From Rubrobacter sp. (GTDB lineage Bacteria > Actinomycetota > Rubrobacteria > Rubrobacterales > Rubrobacteraceae), in contig JADDPY010000010.1 in the NCBI GenBank assembly GCA_016781635.1, positions 1 to 6,473 of the forward strand: a stretch of 6,473 nt of DNA, written 5' to 3'. The notes beneath the pieces are model-generated. The model worked only from the letters and a program-made list of their open reading frames with translations. It was not told the origin of the DNA and did not search any database. Of the stretch, positions 1-6,344 are shown piece by piece (positions within the stretch are counted from its first letter, which is position 1; every line of letters begins with the position of its first letter). Both the position numbers and the translations under genes were made by a program.

Positions 1-1142
1 ACTACTTCGACGGCTTCCGGGACGACCCCGAGTACTCTCTAGCCGTCCTCCGGTCCGCAGCCGACGCCGGGGCCACGACCCTCGTCCTGTGCGACACAAA
101 CGGCGGGACGCTGCCCACGGAGCTCAAGGCCGCCGTCGGGCGCACGGTTGAGGAGTTCTCCGGGTATCCGAACGTCGAGGTCGGGATACACACGCACAAC
201 GACGCCGGGTGCGCGGTGGCGAACGCGCTCGTGGCGGTCGAGGCCGGGGCGACGCACGTTCAGGGGACGATCAACGGGGTCGGTGAGCGCTGCGGCAACT
301 GCGACCTCGTCACCACGATAGCCAACCTCCAGCTCAAGATGGGCCTGAAGGTCGTGGACGACGAGAAGCTCCAGAAGCTCACCGGGGTCTCCAACTACGT
401 CTCCGAGCTCATGAACCTCACCCCCGACACCCACCGCCCCTACGTAGGCAGGAGCGCCTTCGCCCACAAGGGCGGGCTGCACGTGGACGGCATCACTCAA
501 GACCCATCGACCTACGAGCACGTAGCACCCGAGAGCATCGGGAACGTACGCCGCATGCCGGTCGGGGAGCTTTCGGGGAAGAACTCCATCCGCCAGAAGG
601 CCGAGGAGCTAGGGATCGAGGCCGGAGACGTAACCGGGATACTCCTGGCGATAAAGCAGCGGGAGTACGAGGGGTACCACTACGAGGCCGCCGACGCTTC
701 GCTCGCGCTGCTCATAGGTCGCACGGCCGGGGAAGACGAGCCGCTCTTCGAGCTGGAGACGTTCAGGATCATCTCGGAGAAGCGCGCCGGCGGGGAGACG
801 ACCACCGAGGCGACCATCAAGCTCCTCGTCAAGGGTCAGAGGGTCATCTCGACCGCCGAGGGGAACGGACCGGTGAACGCGCTGGACGGGGCCCTCAGGC
901 AAGCCATAGGCCCACACTACCCGGAGCTACGGGAGATCCACCTCTCGAACTACAAGGTTCGTATCCTGGACGAGCACCGCGCCACCGCCGCCACGACTCG
1001 TGTGCTCATAGACTCCACGGACGGCAAGCGCGTCTGGGGGGCCGTCGGCGTCGGAGAGAACATCATCGAGGCATCCTGGCAGGCCCTCGTGGACGGCCTG
1101 GAGTACGGGGTGATCGCAGCCGTGCCGGCGGAGAAGGGGTAG
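1..1142 (+). CDS. cimA: Citramalate synthase, 3' part (N-terminus outside window)
   Basis: Enzyme of the DRE-TIM / LeuA family. By family knowledge it condenses acetyl-CoA with pyruvate to (R)-citramalate in the cytosol, the first step of the threonine-independent route to isoleucine. The first complete codon is at 3, and 379 residues are visible before the TAG at 1140-1142. Complete members are roughly 520-540 residues, so about 150 N-terminal residues lie upstream. Seen: the end of the TIM barrel with the metal-binding HTHNDAG (visible residues 63-69, H63 and H65), then INGVGERCGNCDL (90-102), the HKGGLH segment of the linker near 475-480, and a C-terminal LeuA allosteric/dimer domain (about 760-1125). 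GERCGN after the HTHND block and the ending IIEASWQALVDGLEYG match the citramalate synthase branch (TIGR00977 type) better than 2-isopropylmalate synthase. A GTG at 216 is internal because homology runs through it. No frameshift is visible. A hairpin lies 31 nt past the stop. Homocitrate or isopropylmalate activity is a less likely alternative. Confidence 0.92.
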   Translation, partial: YFDGFRDDPEYSLAVLRSAADAGATTLVLCDTNGGTLPTELKAAVGRTVEEFSGYPNVEVGIHTHNDAGCAVANALVAVEAGATHVQGTINGVGERCGNCDLVTTIANLQLKMGLKVVDDEKLQKLTGVSNYVSELMNLTPDTHRPYVGRSAFAHKGGLHVDGITQDPSTYEHVAPESIGNVRRMPVGELSGKNSIRQKAEELGIEAGDVTGILLAIKQREYEGYHYEAADASLALLIGRTAGEDEPLFELETFRIISEKRAGGETTTEATIKLLVKGQRVISTAEGNGPVNALDGALRQAIGPHYPELREIHLSNYKVRILDEHRATAATTRVLIDSTDGKRVWGAVGVGENIIEASWQALVDGLEYGVIAAVPAEKG

Positions 1143-1158
1143 ACGGCTAACAAAGCCC

Positions 1159-1232
1159 TACAAGCTGATTGCGGGCCGAGAGGAGAGGACAAGGAATCCT
1201 CGCCTCCCGGCCTTCTCGTCCCCTAGCTTGTA
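1159..1232. repeat. Outer 8-bp perfect inverted repeat enclosing the hairpin
   Basis: TACAAGCT at 1159-1166 and its exact complement AGCTTGTA at 1225-1232 bracket the 1173-1213 hairpin. A further 5-bp pair, AGCCC (1154-1158) with GGGCT (1239-1243), extends the fold beyond a 6-nt bulge at 1233-1238. Together they could form one nested stem-loop of about 90 nt. The function is unknown. It could be part of the cimA 3' end, a leader element of the next gene, or a protein-binding dyad. Confidence 0.5.
1173..1213 (+). terminator. Long hairpin after cimA, possible terminator without U-tract
   Basis: An imperfect inverted repeat begins 31 nt after the cimA stop. Bases 1173-1189 pair with 1197-1213. 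All positions pair except A1179/C1207 and A1184/G1202, with one G-U pair at the base, leaving a 7-nt loop (1190-1196). The stem is GC-rich, but no run of T follows on the + strand, so it is not a textbook intrinsic terminator. U-less hairpins are often proposed as terminators or 3'-end protectors in actinobacteria. It sits inside a wider dyad (1159-1166 with 1225-1232). The position supports a role in ending or stabilising the cimA message, but that role is inferred. Confidence 0.45.
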
Positions 1233-1236
1233 TGCT

Positions 1237-1272
1237 GCGGGCTACCGGTACGCGACAGAGGGTAGGACCCGC
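1237..1272 (+). promoter_or_regulatory. Second hairpin in the spacer upstream of the lipoprotein gene
   Basis: GCGGGCTACC (1237-1246) pairs with GGTAG (1261-1265) and CCCGC (1268-1272). The 10-bp stem has a 2-nt bulge (GA, 1266-1267) and a 14-nt loop (1247-1260). Its 5' arm shares GGG-CT (1239-1243) with the outer arm of the cimA-proximal dyad, so the two structures exclude each other. A small third dyad, TCTTG/CAAGA (1279-1283 with 1290-1294, loop AGGTTA), lies directly before the Shine-Dalgarno region of the lipoprotein gene. I recognise no known riboswitch class and found no convincing -35/-10 pair here. A leader-type regulatory role is inference. Confidence 0.3.
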
Positions 1273-1305
1273 GTGGGTTCTTGAGGTTACAAGAGAGGGT
1301 GGGGT

Positions 1306-2529
1306 TTGAGAGGAATAGTGCGCCTCGGAGCGGATCTAACGCGGTGTCGTGAGCGCAAGAGGCTCGGCGCGGCCTGGCCGATCGTGCTGGCGGCGCTGCT
1401 GGCGATGGGGCTCGTCTCCGGTTGCGGAGGAGACGAGAGCTCCGGTGAGAGGGCGCAGGAGGAGGCGAAGACCGCACAGGCAGGCGGGGACGGACCCGGG
1501 GAAGCCAGACCCGGGGAAGCCACTTCCGGCGGCGAGACCACGATGGCTGTGGACGGGAAGAAACCGGAGGCCGTGAAGGCGCTTTACGTGCCAGGGTTTG
1601 TAGCGGAGGGCGAGGGGCTGGATGGGGTCCTCCGGCTCGCGCAAGAGACCGAGGTCAACGCGCTCGTCGTGGACGTAAAGGACGCGGGCCTGACGACTTA
1701 TCCCTCCGATGTGCCACTGGCGAAGGAGATAGGGGCGACTACGGACCGCATCCCGGACCTCGCGGAGTTCGTCCAGGGGCTCAAGGAGAAGGGTGTTTAT
1801 CCCATCGCCCGGCTCGCCGTCTTTCAGGACGACGTTCTGGCGCAGGCGCGTCCGGACCTCGCGGCGCTGGACGCCACGACCGGCGAACCATGGCTCACGT
1901 ATCAAGGGGCGTCGTGGACCAACCCCTACCGCGAGGAGGTGCAGAGGTACAACGTCGAGATAGCGAAGGAGGCGGCCGAGGCCGGCTTCGAGGAGATACA
2001 GTTCGACTACGTCCGCTTCCCCTCCGACGGCGAGATGGTGAACCTGAGTTACGGTGAGGAGACCGCTCCGACGCAGGAGGACGCCATAGCGGGCTTGCTG
2101 GAGTACGCGCACTCGGAGCTCCAGCCGATGGGTGTGGAGGTTTCGGCCGACGTCTTCGGGCTCGTGGGAATAAACGACTACGTCGGGGTGGGGCAGGTGG
2201 TCTCGAAGATGGCGCCGCACCTCGACGTGCTCTGCCCGATGGTCTACCCCTCCCACTACCCGGCCACGGCTTACGGCTACGACAACCCGGACGCCTACCC
2301 CTACGAGATCGTGGACCTCGCGATGGCGGACTTCGGGACCAAAGCCAGGGCCGTCAACCCGGAGATAGAGATACGGCCCTGGCTCCAAGACTTCGACTAC
2401 GTCTCGGAGTACGAGCCCGCCGACGTCGAGGCCCAGATAAAGGCGACAAACGACGCGGGGCTGCGCGGCTGGATCTTATGGAACGCCGGCGCGGAGTACA
2501 CCACGGAGGTCCTGAAGAAGGATCGGTAA
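1306..2529 (+). CDS. Lipoprotein with DUF4015 putative glycoside hydrolase domain
   Basis: A 407-residue predicted lipoprotein. The N-terminus has basic residues (RERKR, 15-19), a hydrophobic stretch (about 21-36) and the lipobox LVSGC with Cys40, predicting export and lipid anchoring to the membrane outer face. Residues 41-88 are a Gly/Glu/Ala-rich linker. Residues 89-405 match the putative glycosyl hydrolase family PF13200/DUF4015, expected to be a TIM-type barrel. Visible hallmarks are NALVVDVKD (118-126), ARLAVFQDD (168-176), WTNPYREEV (204-212), FEEIQFDYVRFPSDG (228-242), CPMVYPSHY (310-318), RPWLQDF (357-363) and GWILWNAG (388-395). Conserved acids such as D123, D126 and D234 are candidate active-site residues. 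The substrate is unknown; a wall or extracellular polysaccharide is a guess. The start is TTG at 1306, with AGAGGG 6 nt upstream. GTG at 1318 is possible, but its purine stretch is only 3 nt away. The gene ends with TAA and has no co-directional partner downstream. Confidence 0.88.
   Translation: MRGIVRLGADLTRCRERKRLGAAWPIVLAALLAMGLVSGCGGDESSGERAQEEAKTAQAGGDGPGEARPGEATSGGETTMAVDGKKPEAVKALYVPGFVAEGEGLDGVLRLAQETEVNALVVDVKDAGLTTYPSDVPLAKEIGATTDRIPDLAEFVQGLKEKGVYPIARLAVFQDDVLAQARPDLAALDATTGEPWLTYQGASWTNPYREEVQRYNVEIAKEAAEAGFEEIQFDYVRFPSDGEMVNLSYGEETAPTQEDAIAGLLEYAHSELQPMGVEVSADVFGLVGINDYVGVGQVVSKMAPHLDVLCPMVYPSHYPATAYGYDNPDAYPYEIVDLAMADFGTKARAVNPEIEIRPWLQDFDYVSEYEPADVEAQIKATNDAGLRGWILWNAGAEYTTEVLKKDR
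1493..1522 (+). repeat. 15-bp perfect tandem duplication in the lipoprotein linker
   Basis: The 15-mer GACCCGGGGAAGCCA occurs twice head to tail (1493-1507 and 1508-1522). It is in frame and encodes the repeated PGEA unit (GPGEA then RPGEA) in the low-complexity linker between the lipidated cysteine and the catalytic domain. Identity at the DNA level suggests a recent slippage event. Copy number could vary between strains without breaking the frame. Confidence 0.85.
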
Positions 2530-2601
2530 AGGGAGCACACGTTCTGCCGGAGCCATCGCCGTACGTTGAAGCGTTCGAAGCATGGGAGCGGACTGGGGCG
2601 G

Positions 2602-2653
2602 AGTAGGTGCCGGATTACGAGAAGTTGTCGCCTACGAGCCTGGCGCTCCTACT
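2602..2653. other. Weak dyad in the convergent spacer between the lipoprotein and channel genes
   Basis: The 139-bp spacer 2530-2668 separates two convergent genes. The best fold I find pairs AGTAGG (2602-2607) with CCTACT (2648-2653), then GCCGG (2609-2613) with CC-T-GGC (2639-2644), with a small internal loop, one bulged T and a loop of about 25 nt. Alternatives compete: 2583-2590 can pair with 2644-2651, and 2603-2609 with 2629-2635. There is no T-run on either strand. A bidirectional terminator would be expected here, but the sequence supports this only weakly. Confidence 0.22.
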
Positions 2654-2668
2654 ATCGTGCTGAAGGGC

Positions 2669-3766
2669 TCACGGTTTGGATGGCCCGTCGTCCACCGGCT
2701 CGACGCCCGCTACCAGCGCTTCGAGCCTGGTAACCTGCTCGCGGGTGCCGAGGACTATAAGGGTGTCGCCGGGGCGGACGACGTCCTGCGCAGAGGGGGT
2801 GGTGTCGAAGGTGCCCTCGGGGGTGCGGATGGCGAGGACTATGGCGCCGGTCTTCTCCCCGACCTTGAGTTCGCCGATGGTGTGGTTGGCGAAGGGCGAC
2901 TCCTTGGGGACGCCGAATTCTTCCAGGCGGAACTCGATGCCTTTCTCTCCCCGGGTGACAATGTCCAGAAAGTCCACCACGACGGGCTGGGTGGCGAGGG
3001 AGGCGAGGCGACGGCCCCCGACGGAGTACGGGGAGATGGTGCGGTCGGCGCCCGCGATCTGAAGCTTCGCGGCGGAGGCGTCGGACGAAGTGCGGGCGAC
3101 GATGTGCAGCTTCGGGTTGAGCTCACGGGCCGAGAGCACGACGAATACGTTCTCCGCGTCGGAGTCGACGGCGGCCACGAGGCCACGGGCACGCCGGATG
3201 CCGGCCTCCTCGAGGATCTCGTCGTCGGAGGCCTCGCCGAGCAGCGCGGGGTGTTCATGCCTCAGGCAATCCTCCACGAGGTTCGGGTCCTGATCTATGA
3301 CGACGAAAGGGACGCCGTCGAGGGCGAACTCCTCGGCGACCTGACGGCCCACGCGGCCGTATCCGCAGATGATTTGATGCCCGCTTAGCTTGCCGATCTC
3401 GGCCCTCATCCGCCTGCTCCTGAAGTAATCCCGAACGGTGCCCTCGACGGCCAGCGCCACGAGCGAGGTGGTGGCGTAGCCCAGAACCGCAACGCCGCTG
3501 ATTATAAGGACTATGGTCCACAGCCGTCCGGCGACGCTCTCGTCGAGGTCGCGCACCTCCTCGAAGCCTATGGTCCCGACGGTGATGACGGTCATGTACA
3601 GCGCGTCGAGGAGGTCCCACCCGAGGGACATGTACCCCGCCGTCCCCACGAAGATGATGCCCGAGAGCATCAGGACGGCGAGCCGGATGCGCCTTGCGGC
3701 CTCGCCCTCCGGGCCGAAGACGCTCTCTATGGCGATCCTGTCTCTCCTCGTTCTCCTCTCGGCCAT
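2669..3766 (-). CDS. Two-helix potassium channel with RCK (TrkA_N/TrkA_C) domain
   Basis: A 365-residue ligand-gated K+ channel of the MthK/Kch type. Seen in order: basic N-terminus; membrane helix 1 (about 27-48); pore helix and filter (51-70); membrane helix 2 (about 82-106); RCK N-lobe (about 130-250) with GYGRVG (135-140) and VVIDQD (155-160) of a Rossmann nucleotide site; then a TrkA_C lobe (about 272-352). Family knowledge predicts a tetramer whose cytosolic RCK ring opens the pore on binding a ligand such as a cation or nucleotide. The filter reads T65-I66-G67-F68-E69-E70, so Glu replaces the second Gly of the usual TVGYG. The start is the ATG at 3766. No Shine-Dalgarno precedes it, but TATAAT ends 7 nt upstream, suggesting a leaderless message. 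It lies 49 bp after the antiporter gene on the same strand. Ion selectivity and ligand are unproven. Confidence 0.9.
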   Translation of the reverse strand: MAERRTRRDRIAIESVFGPEGEAARRIRLAVLMLSGIIFVGTAGYMSLGWDLLDALYMTVITVGTIGFEEVRDLDESVAGRLWTIVLIISGVAVLGYATTSLVALAVEGTVRDYFRSRRMRAEIGKLSGHQIICGYGRVGRQVAEEFALDGVPFVVIDQDPNLVEDCLRHEHPALLGEASDDEILEEAGIRRARGLVAAVDSDAENVFVVLSARELNPKLHIVARTSSDASAAKLQIAGADRTISPYSVGGRRLASLATQPVVVDFLDIVTRGEKGIEFRLEEFGVPKESPFANHTIGELKVGEKTGAIVLAIRTPEGTFDTTPSAQDVVRPGDTLIVLGTREQVTRLEALVAGVEPVDDGPSKP

Positions 3767-3773
3767 GCGGCGG

Positions 3774-3779
3774 ATTATA
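3774..3779 (-). promoter_or_regulatory. Perfect TATAAT -10 box just before the channel ATG
   Basis: On the - strand TATAAT occupies 3779 to 3774, followed by CCGCCGC and the ATG at 3766. A -10 box ending 7 nt upstream would place the transcription start at or next to the A of the ATG. The upstream - strand sequence has no GGAGG-like element in range, which fits leaderless translation, common in actinobacteria. No TTGACA-like -35 is visible 16-18 bp further up. The call therefore rests on the exact hexamer, its spacing and the missing ribosome site. Confidence 0.55.
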
Positions 3780-3815
3780 AGGAAAGGAGGCCCGGTCCGG
3801 AGGCCGCCCTGCCCC

Positions 3816-5792
3816 CTAACGCGGCTGGCCGGGCGCGATGAGGAGGTCGGAGAACGCGGCGCGCTGCTCGGGGGTGCCGAGCACGGCGAGGAGGTCGCCG
3901 CCGGCGAGTTCGAAACCGGGGCCGGGATTGGCGGTCACGTCTTCGTCGCGGACGACGGCGACGACGGAAGCTCCGGTCCTCGCCCGGATGTCCAGCTCCC
4001 CTATCTCCCGGTCTGCCAGCGGGCAGCCCTCGGGGACCTCTACCCAGTCCGTCTCGATCACCTCGGAGGCCCGGCGCATCCCGTGGAGTATCCTGTTCCC
4101 GTCGCCGTCGCTCGTGAGAGGGGCGTAGAGCTCGCGGCGGACCCTGTCGGAGAAGCGCTGGACCTCGCCGGCCCCGATCCCGAGCCGTAGGAGCGCCTGC
4201 CGCCCGAGCTCCAAGCCCGCCTCTAGCTCGGGCTGCACGGCCTCGTAGACCCCGAGCCTGGAGAGGTCTTCGAGGTGCTCCACGCTTGTCGAGCGAGCGA
4301 CGATGCGGACCTCCGGGTTCATCGCCCGCACGCGCTCCACGACGAGCCTCGAAACGACCGGGTCGGGGACGGTGAGCACGACGAGCCGGGCCTCGCGCAC
4401 CCCCGCCGCCTCGAGCACGGGTTCCGCGGTCGCGTCGCCGAAGACGATCGGGACCTTCTCGTGTTTCGCCTCGTCCACGCGTCCGGGGTAGGCGTCCACC
4501 ACGACGAAAGGCCGGTCGAGCCCCCCGATCATGCGCGCCACGAAATGCCCGACCCGCCCGTAGCCGACGACGACTACGTGATCCTCGAGCCCCGTCTCGG
4601 GGAGCTCGATGTTCTCCAGGGGTGCCGCCGGGAAGCGCTGGCGCCACATCCCGTAGAGCAACGGCGCGCCACGCGCGGCGATGGGGGTAACGGCCATCGT
4701 TACGACGGCGGTGGTCAGGGCGATGGAGTACGTGCCCTGCGAGAGTGCGCCCTCCTCCACCCCGAGCCGGGCGAGCAGGAAGGAGAACTCGCCGACCTGG
4801 AAGAGCCCGAGCCCGAGCGCGAACGGGATGATGTTCCCGTATCCGAAGGTCCGGGCGATGCCTGCGAAGACTATGCCCTTGCCCACGAAGACGAGCAGGA
4901 CGACGGCGAGCACGATCGGAGCCTGCCGCCACAGGAAGACCGGGTCGAGGAGCATCCCGACCGAGACGAAGAAGAGCATCGAGAAGACGTCTCGCAGCGG
5001 CGCTATATCCGAGAGGGCCTGGTAGCTGTATTCCGAGCGAGAGAGGACGAGGCCGGCGACGAAGGCCCCGAAGGCGAAGGAGAGGCCGGTGAGGTAGGTC
5101 GCGTAGCCAACGCCGAGGCCCGTGGCGACCACGGAGATCAGGAAAAGCTCCCGCGAGTTCCAGCGCGCCACGCGCGCCATGAGTGAGGGGAAGACCCGTG
5201 TCCCGAAGACCGCCATCACGGCTATAAACAGGCCCGCTTCGAGCAGCGCGATCCCGAGCCTGGGGAGCCCCTCGCCGAGGTTGGCGAGCTCGGGGAGCAG
5301 GATAAGGAGAGGTACTATCGCCACGTCCTGGGCGACGAGCATCCCGATCGTCACCCTCCCCGAGAGCGTGCCGAGCACCCCCCTCTCGGACAACGTCTTC
5401 AGGACCACCGCCGTGCTGGAGAGCGAGAAGAGCGCCCCGAGCCAGATCGCCTCGATGGTGTCGAGCCCGAGGAGGAGCCTCCCCACGCCGTAGCCGAAGC
5501 CGATGGTAAGCAGCATCTGGATCGGGGTGCCGAGGAGCGCTATCTTGCGCACGGGTTTGAGCTCGCTCAGGGGGAAGTGCAGCCCGATGGCGAAGAGCAG
5601 CAGCGCTATCCCGATCTCCGCGAGCAGCTCGATCTCGTGTGCGTCCCCGACGGTCGGGCCGCCGGTGTTCGGGCCGACGATCACGCCGGCGAGGATGTAG
5701 CCGAGGATGAGCGGCAGCCCGAGCCGCTGCGCGACGATCCCGCCAAAGAGCGCCGCCACCAGTATGAGCGCTATGTCTCCCGCGATACCCAA
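3816..5792 (-). CDS. Kef-type CPA2 cation:proton antiporter with fused RCK/TrkA domains
   Basis: A 658-residue membrane protein expected to exchange K+ (or Na+) for H+ across the cytoplasmic membrane. Residues 1-380 form the CPA2 transport domain with about 12-13 hydrophobic segments. Seen are [18 protein letters not shown] (24-41), the buried [10 protein letters not shown] (154-163) with the Gln-Asp pair typical of Kef proteins, [15 protein letters not shown] (237-251) and [11 protein letters not shown] (274-284). Residues 404-525 are a TrkA_N/RCK Rossmann domain with [10 protein letters not shown] (406-415) and a VVD acid at 431-433. Residues about 570-655 are a TrkA_C domain. The length is normal for the RCK-fused type. 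The start is TTG at 5792, with AAGGGG 6 nt upstream. It begins 24 bp after the phosphoesterase stop and precedes the channel gene. The RCK modules suggest gating by a nucleotide or other cytosolic ligand. In some Gram-positive bacteria TrkA_C domains bind cyclic di-AMP, but that is only a possibility here. KefB, KefC and YbaL are all relatives, so no symbol is assigned. Confidence 0.9.
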   Translation of the reverse strand: MGIAGDIALILVAALFGGIVAQRLGLPLILGYILAGVIVGPNTGGPTVGDAHEIELLAEIGIALLLFAIGLHFPLSELKPVRKIALLGTPIQMLLTIGFGYGVGRLLLGLDTIEAIWLGALFSLSSTAVVLKTLSERGVLGTLSGRVTIGMLVAQDVAIVPLLILLPELANLGEGLPRLGIALLEAGLFIAVMAVFGTRVFPSLMARVARWNSRELFLISVVATGLGVGYATYLTGLSFAFGAFVAGLVLSRSEYSYQALSDIAPLRDVFSMLFFVSVGMLLDPVFLWRQAPIVLAVVLLVFVGKGIVFAGIARTFGYGNIIPFALGLGLFQVGEFSFLLARLGVEEGALSQGTYSIALTTAVVTMAVTPIAARGAPLLYGMWRQRFPAAPLENIELPETGLEDHVVVVGYGRVGHFVARMIGGLDRPFVVVDAYPGRVDEAKHEKVPIVFGDATAEPVLEAAGVREARLVVLTVPDPVVSRLVVERVRAMNPEVRIVARSTSVEHLEDLSRLGVYEAVQPELEAGLELGRQALLRLGIGAGEVQRFSDRVRRELYAPLTSDGDGNRILHGMRRASEVIETDWVEVPEGCPLADREIGELDIRARTGASVVAVVRDEDVTANPGPGFELAGGDLLAVLGTPEQRAAFSDLLIAPGQPR

Positions 5793-5801
5793 GGCTCGCC
5801 C

Positions 5802-5810
5802 CTTATACCA
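5802..5810 (-). promoter_or_regulatory. Extended -10-like TGGTATAAG before the antiporter start
   Basis: On the - strand TGGTATAAG spans 5810 to 5802, nine nt before the TTG at 5792. It matches an extended -10 (TGn then TATAAT) except for the last base. The AAG of the box also begins the AAGGGG ribosome site, so promoter and ribosome-site readings conflict. If the box is a promoter the message would have almost no leader. If not, the gene is simply translated from the operon message using AAGGGG. Confidence 0.28.
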
Positions 5811-5816
5811 CGCCTG

Positions 5817-6326
5817 CTAGGGGGCCCCGGACCGCAACAGCACCTCGCCCCCGAGCGTCCGAACCTCTGCCCGTACTACTCCGCCCTCCGCCCACAGTAA
5901 CCCGAACGAGGGCTCCGGCTGGCGGCGCTTGTCCGTCGGGCTCCCGGGGTTCAGGAGCAGCGAGTCGCCGCTCTCTTCGAGCAAGGGTATATGCGAGTGC
6001 CCAAAGATGACGACGCGCGCCCCCGGGAAGCGACGCCTCATGCGTGCCGGGCGTCCCTTCTTCGGGCCGGAGTCGTGGATCATGGCAACGGGGACGCCGC
6101 CGAGCTCCAGCTCCAGCGTCTGCGGCAGGTCCATGTCCTGACCGTCCACGTTCCCCTTCACCGCGCGGACGGAGGCGTAGCCGGAGATCTCGTCGAGCAC
6201 CGTTGCTTTGAGGAGGTCACCGGCGTGTAGGACGAGGTCGGCGCGCTCTAGATGCGGCATCAGTTCCTCCGGGAGGCCTTTCGCGCGGCGGGGGATGTGG
6301 GTGTCGGCGAGGACAAGTACGAGCAC
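5817..6326 (-). CDS. YfcE/MJ0936-type metallophosphoesterase
   Basis: A small calcineurin-like phosphoesterase of 169 residues from this start, probably a cytosolic metal-dependent phosphodiesterase of the YfcE/MJ0936 family. Seen: DTH (D8, H10), HAGD (D37), KGNVDG (N59), IHDSG (H84) and GHSH (H110, H112), the two-metal site in canonical order, followed by LNPGSPT. The family's usual second histidine in the TxGH loop is Asp here (IHD), a common variation. The natural substrate of this family is generally unknown. I chose GTG at 6326: it gives a protein opening MLVLVLADTH, the usual family length, with GGGAG 10 nt upstream. The GTG at 6335 adds three residues, but the purine tract is then 1 nt away. 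It is first in the - strand block, 24 bp from the antiporter gene, so cotranscription is likely. Any role in potassium control is inferred from context only. Confidence 0.88.
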   Translation of the reverse strand: MLVLVLADTHIPRRAKGLPEELMPHLERADLVLHAGDLLKATVLDEISGYASVRAVKGNVDGQDMDLPQTLELELGGVPVAMIHDSGPKKGRPARMRRRFPGARVVIFGHSHIPLLEESGDSLLLNPGSPTDKRRQPEPSFGLLWAEGGVVRAEVRTLGGEVLLRSGAP

Positions 6327-6344
6327 TACGGGCACGCTCCCGGT

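Noticed and set aside
1..1142. 2-isopropylmalate synthase (leuA) as the identity of the first gene
   Set aside because: The GERCGN block and the IIEASWQALVDGLEYG ending follow the citramalate synthase branch. No leucine-pathway neighbour is visible. The distinction is strong but not absolute without the N-terminus.
1231..1236. TATGCT as a -10 box for the lipoprotein gene
   Set aside because: It fits TANNNT, but there is no -35 at 16-18 bp and it lies within the right arm of the large dyad. It is too weak to annotate as a promoter.
1237..1305. Cyclic di-AMP (ydaO-type) or T-box riboswitch before the lipoprotein gene
   Set aside because: I could not match the conserved core blocks of either class. 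The hairpins alone are not enough to name a riboswitch.
1336..2388. Open - strand frame of 350 codons opposite the lipoprotein gene
   Set aside because: It lacks recognisable motifs and its Val/Arg/His-rich composition is that of a shadow. The + strand DUF4015 match is decisive.
2530..2668. Small gene or tRNA in the convergent spacer
   Set aside because: There is no ORF with a ribosome site and recognisable product and no cloverleaf pattern. Only weak competing dyads are present.
2582..3388. Open + strand frame of 268 codons opposite the channel gene
   Set aside because: The translation is Gly/Asp/Val-rich with no recognisable domain. The antisense frame is a clear RCK channel. This is the usual GC-rich shadow.
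3775..4932. Open - strand frame of 385 codons overlapping the antiporter gene in another frame
   Set aside because: It is an Arg/Gly/Ala-rich out-of-frame reading of the antiporter gene with no domain. The antiporter frame has consecutive Kef, TrkA_N and TrkA_C signatures.
4275..5186. Open + strand frame of 303 codons opposite the antiporter gene
   Set aside because: Its His/Asp/Glu/Arg-rich composition is typical of the complement of a membrane protein in high-GC DNA, with no motif. The - strand antiporter explains the region.
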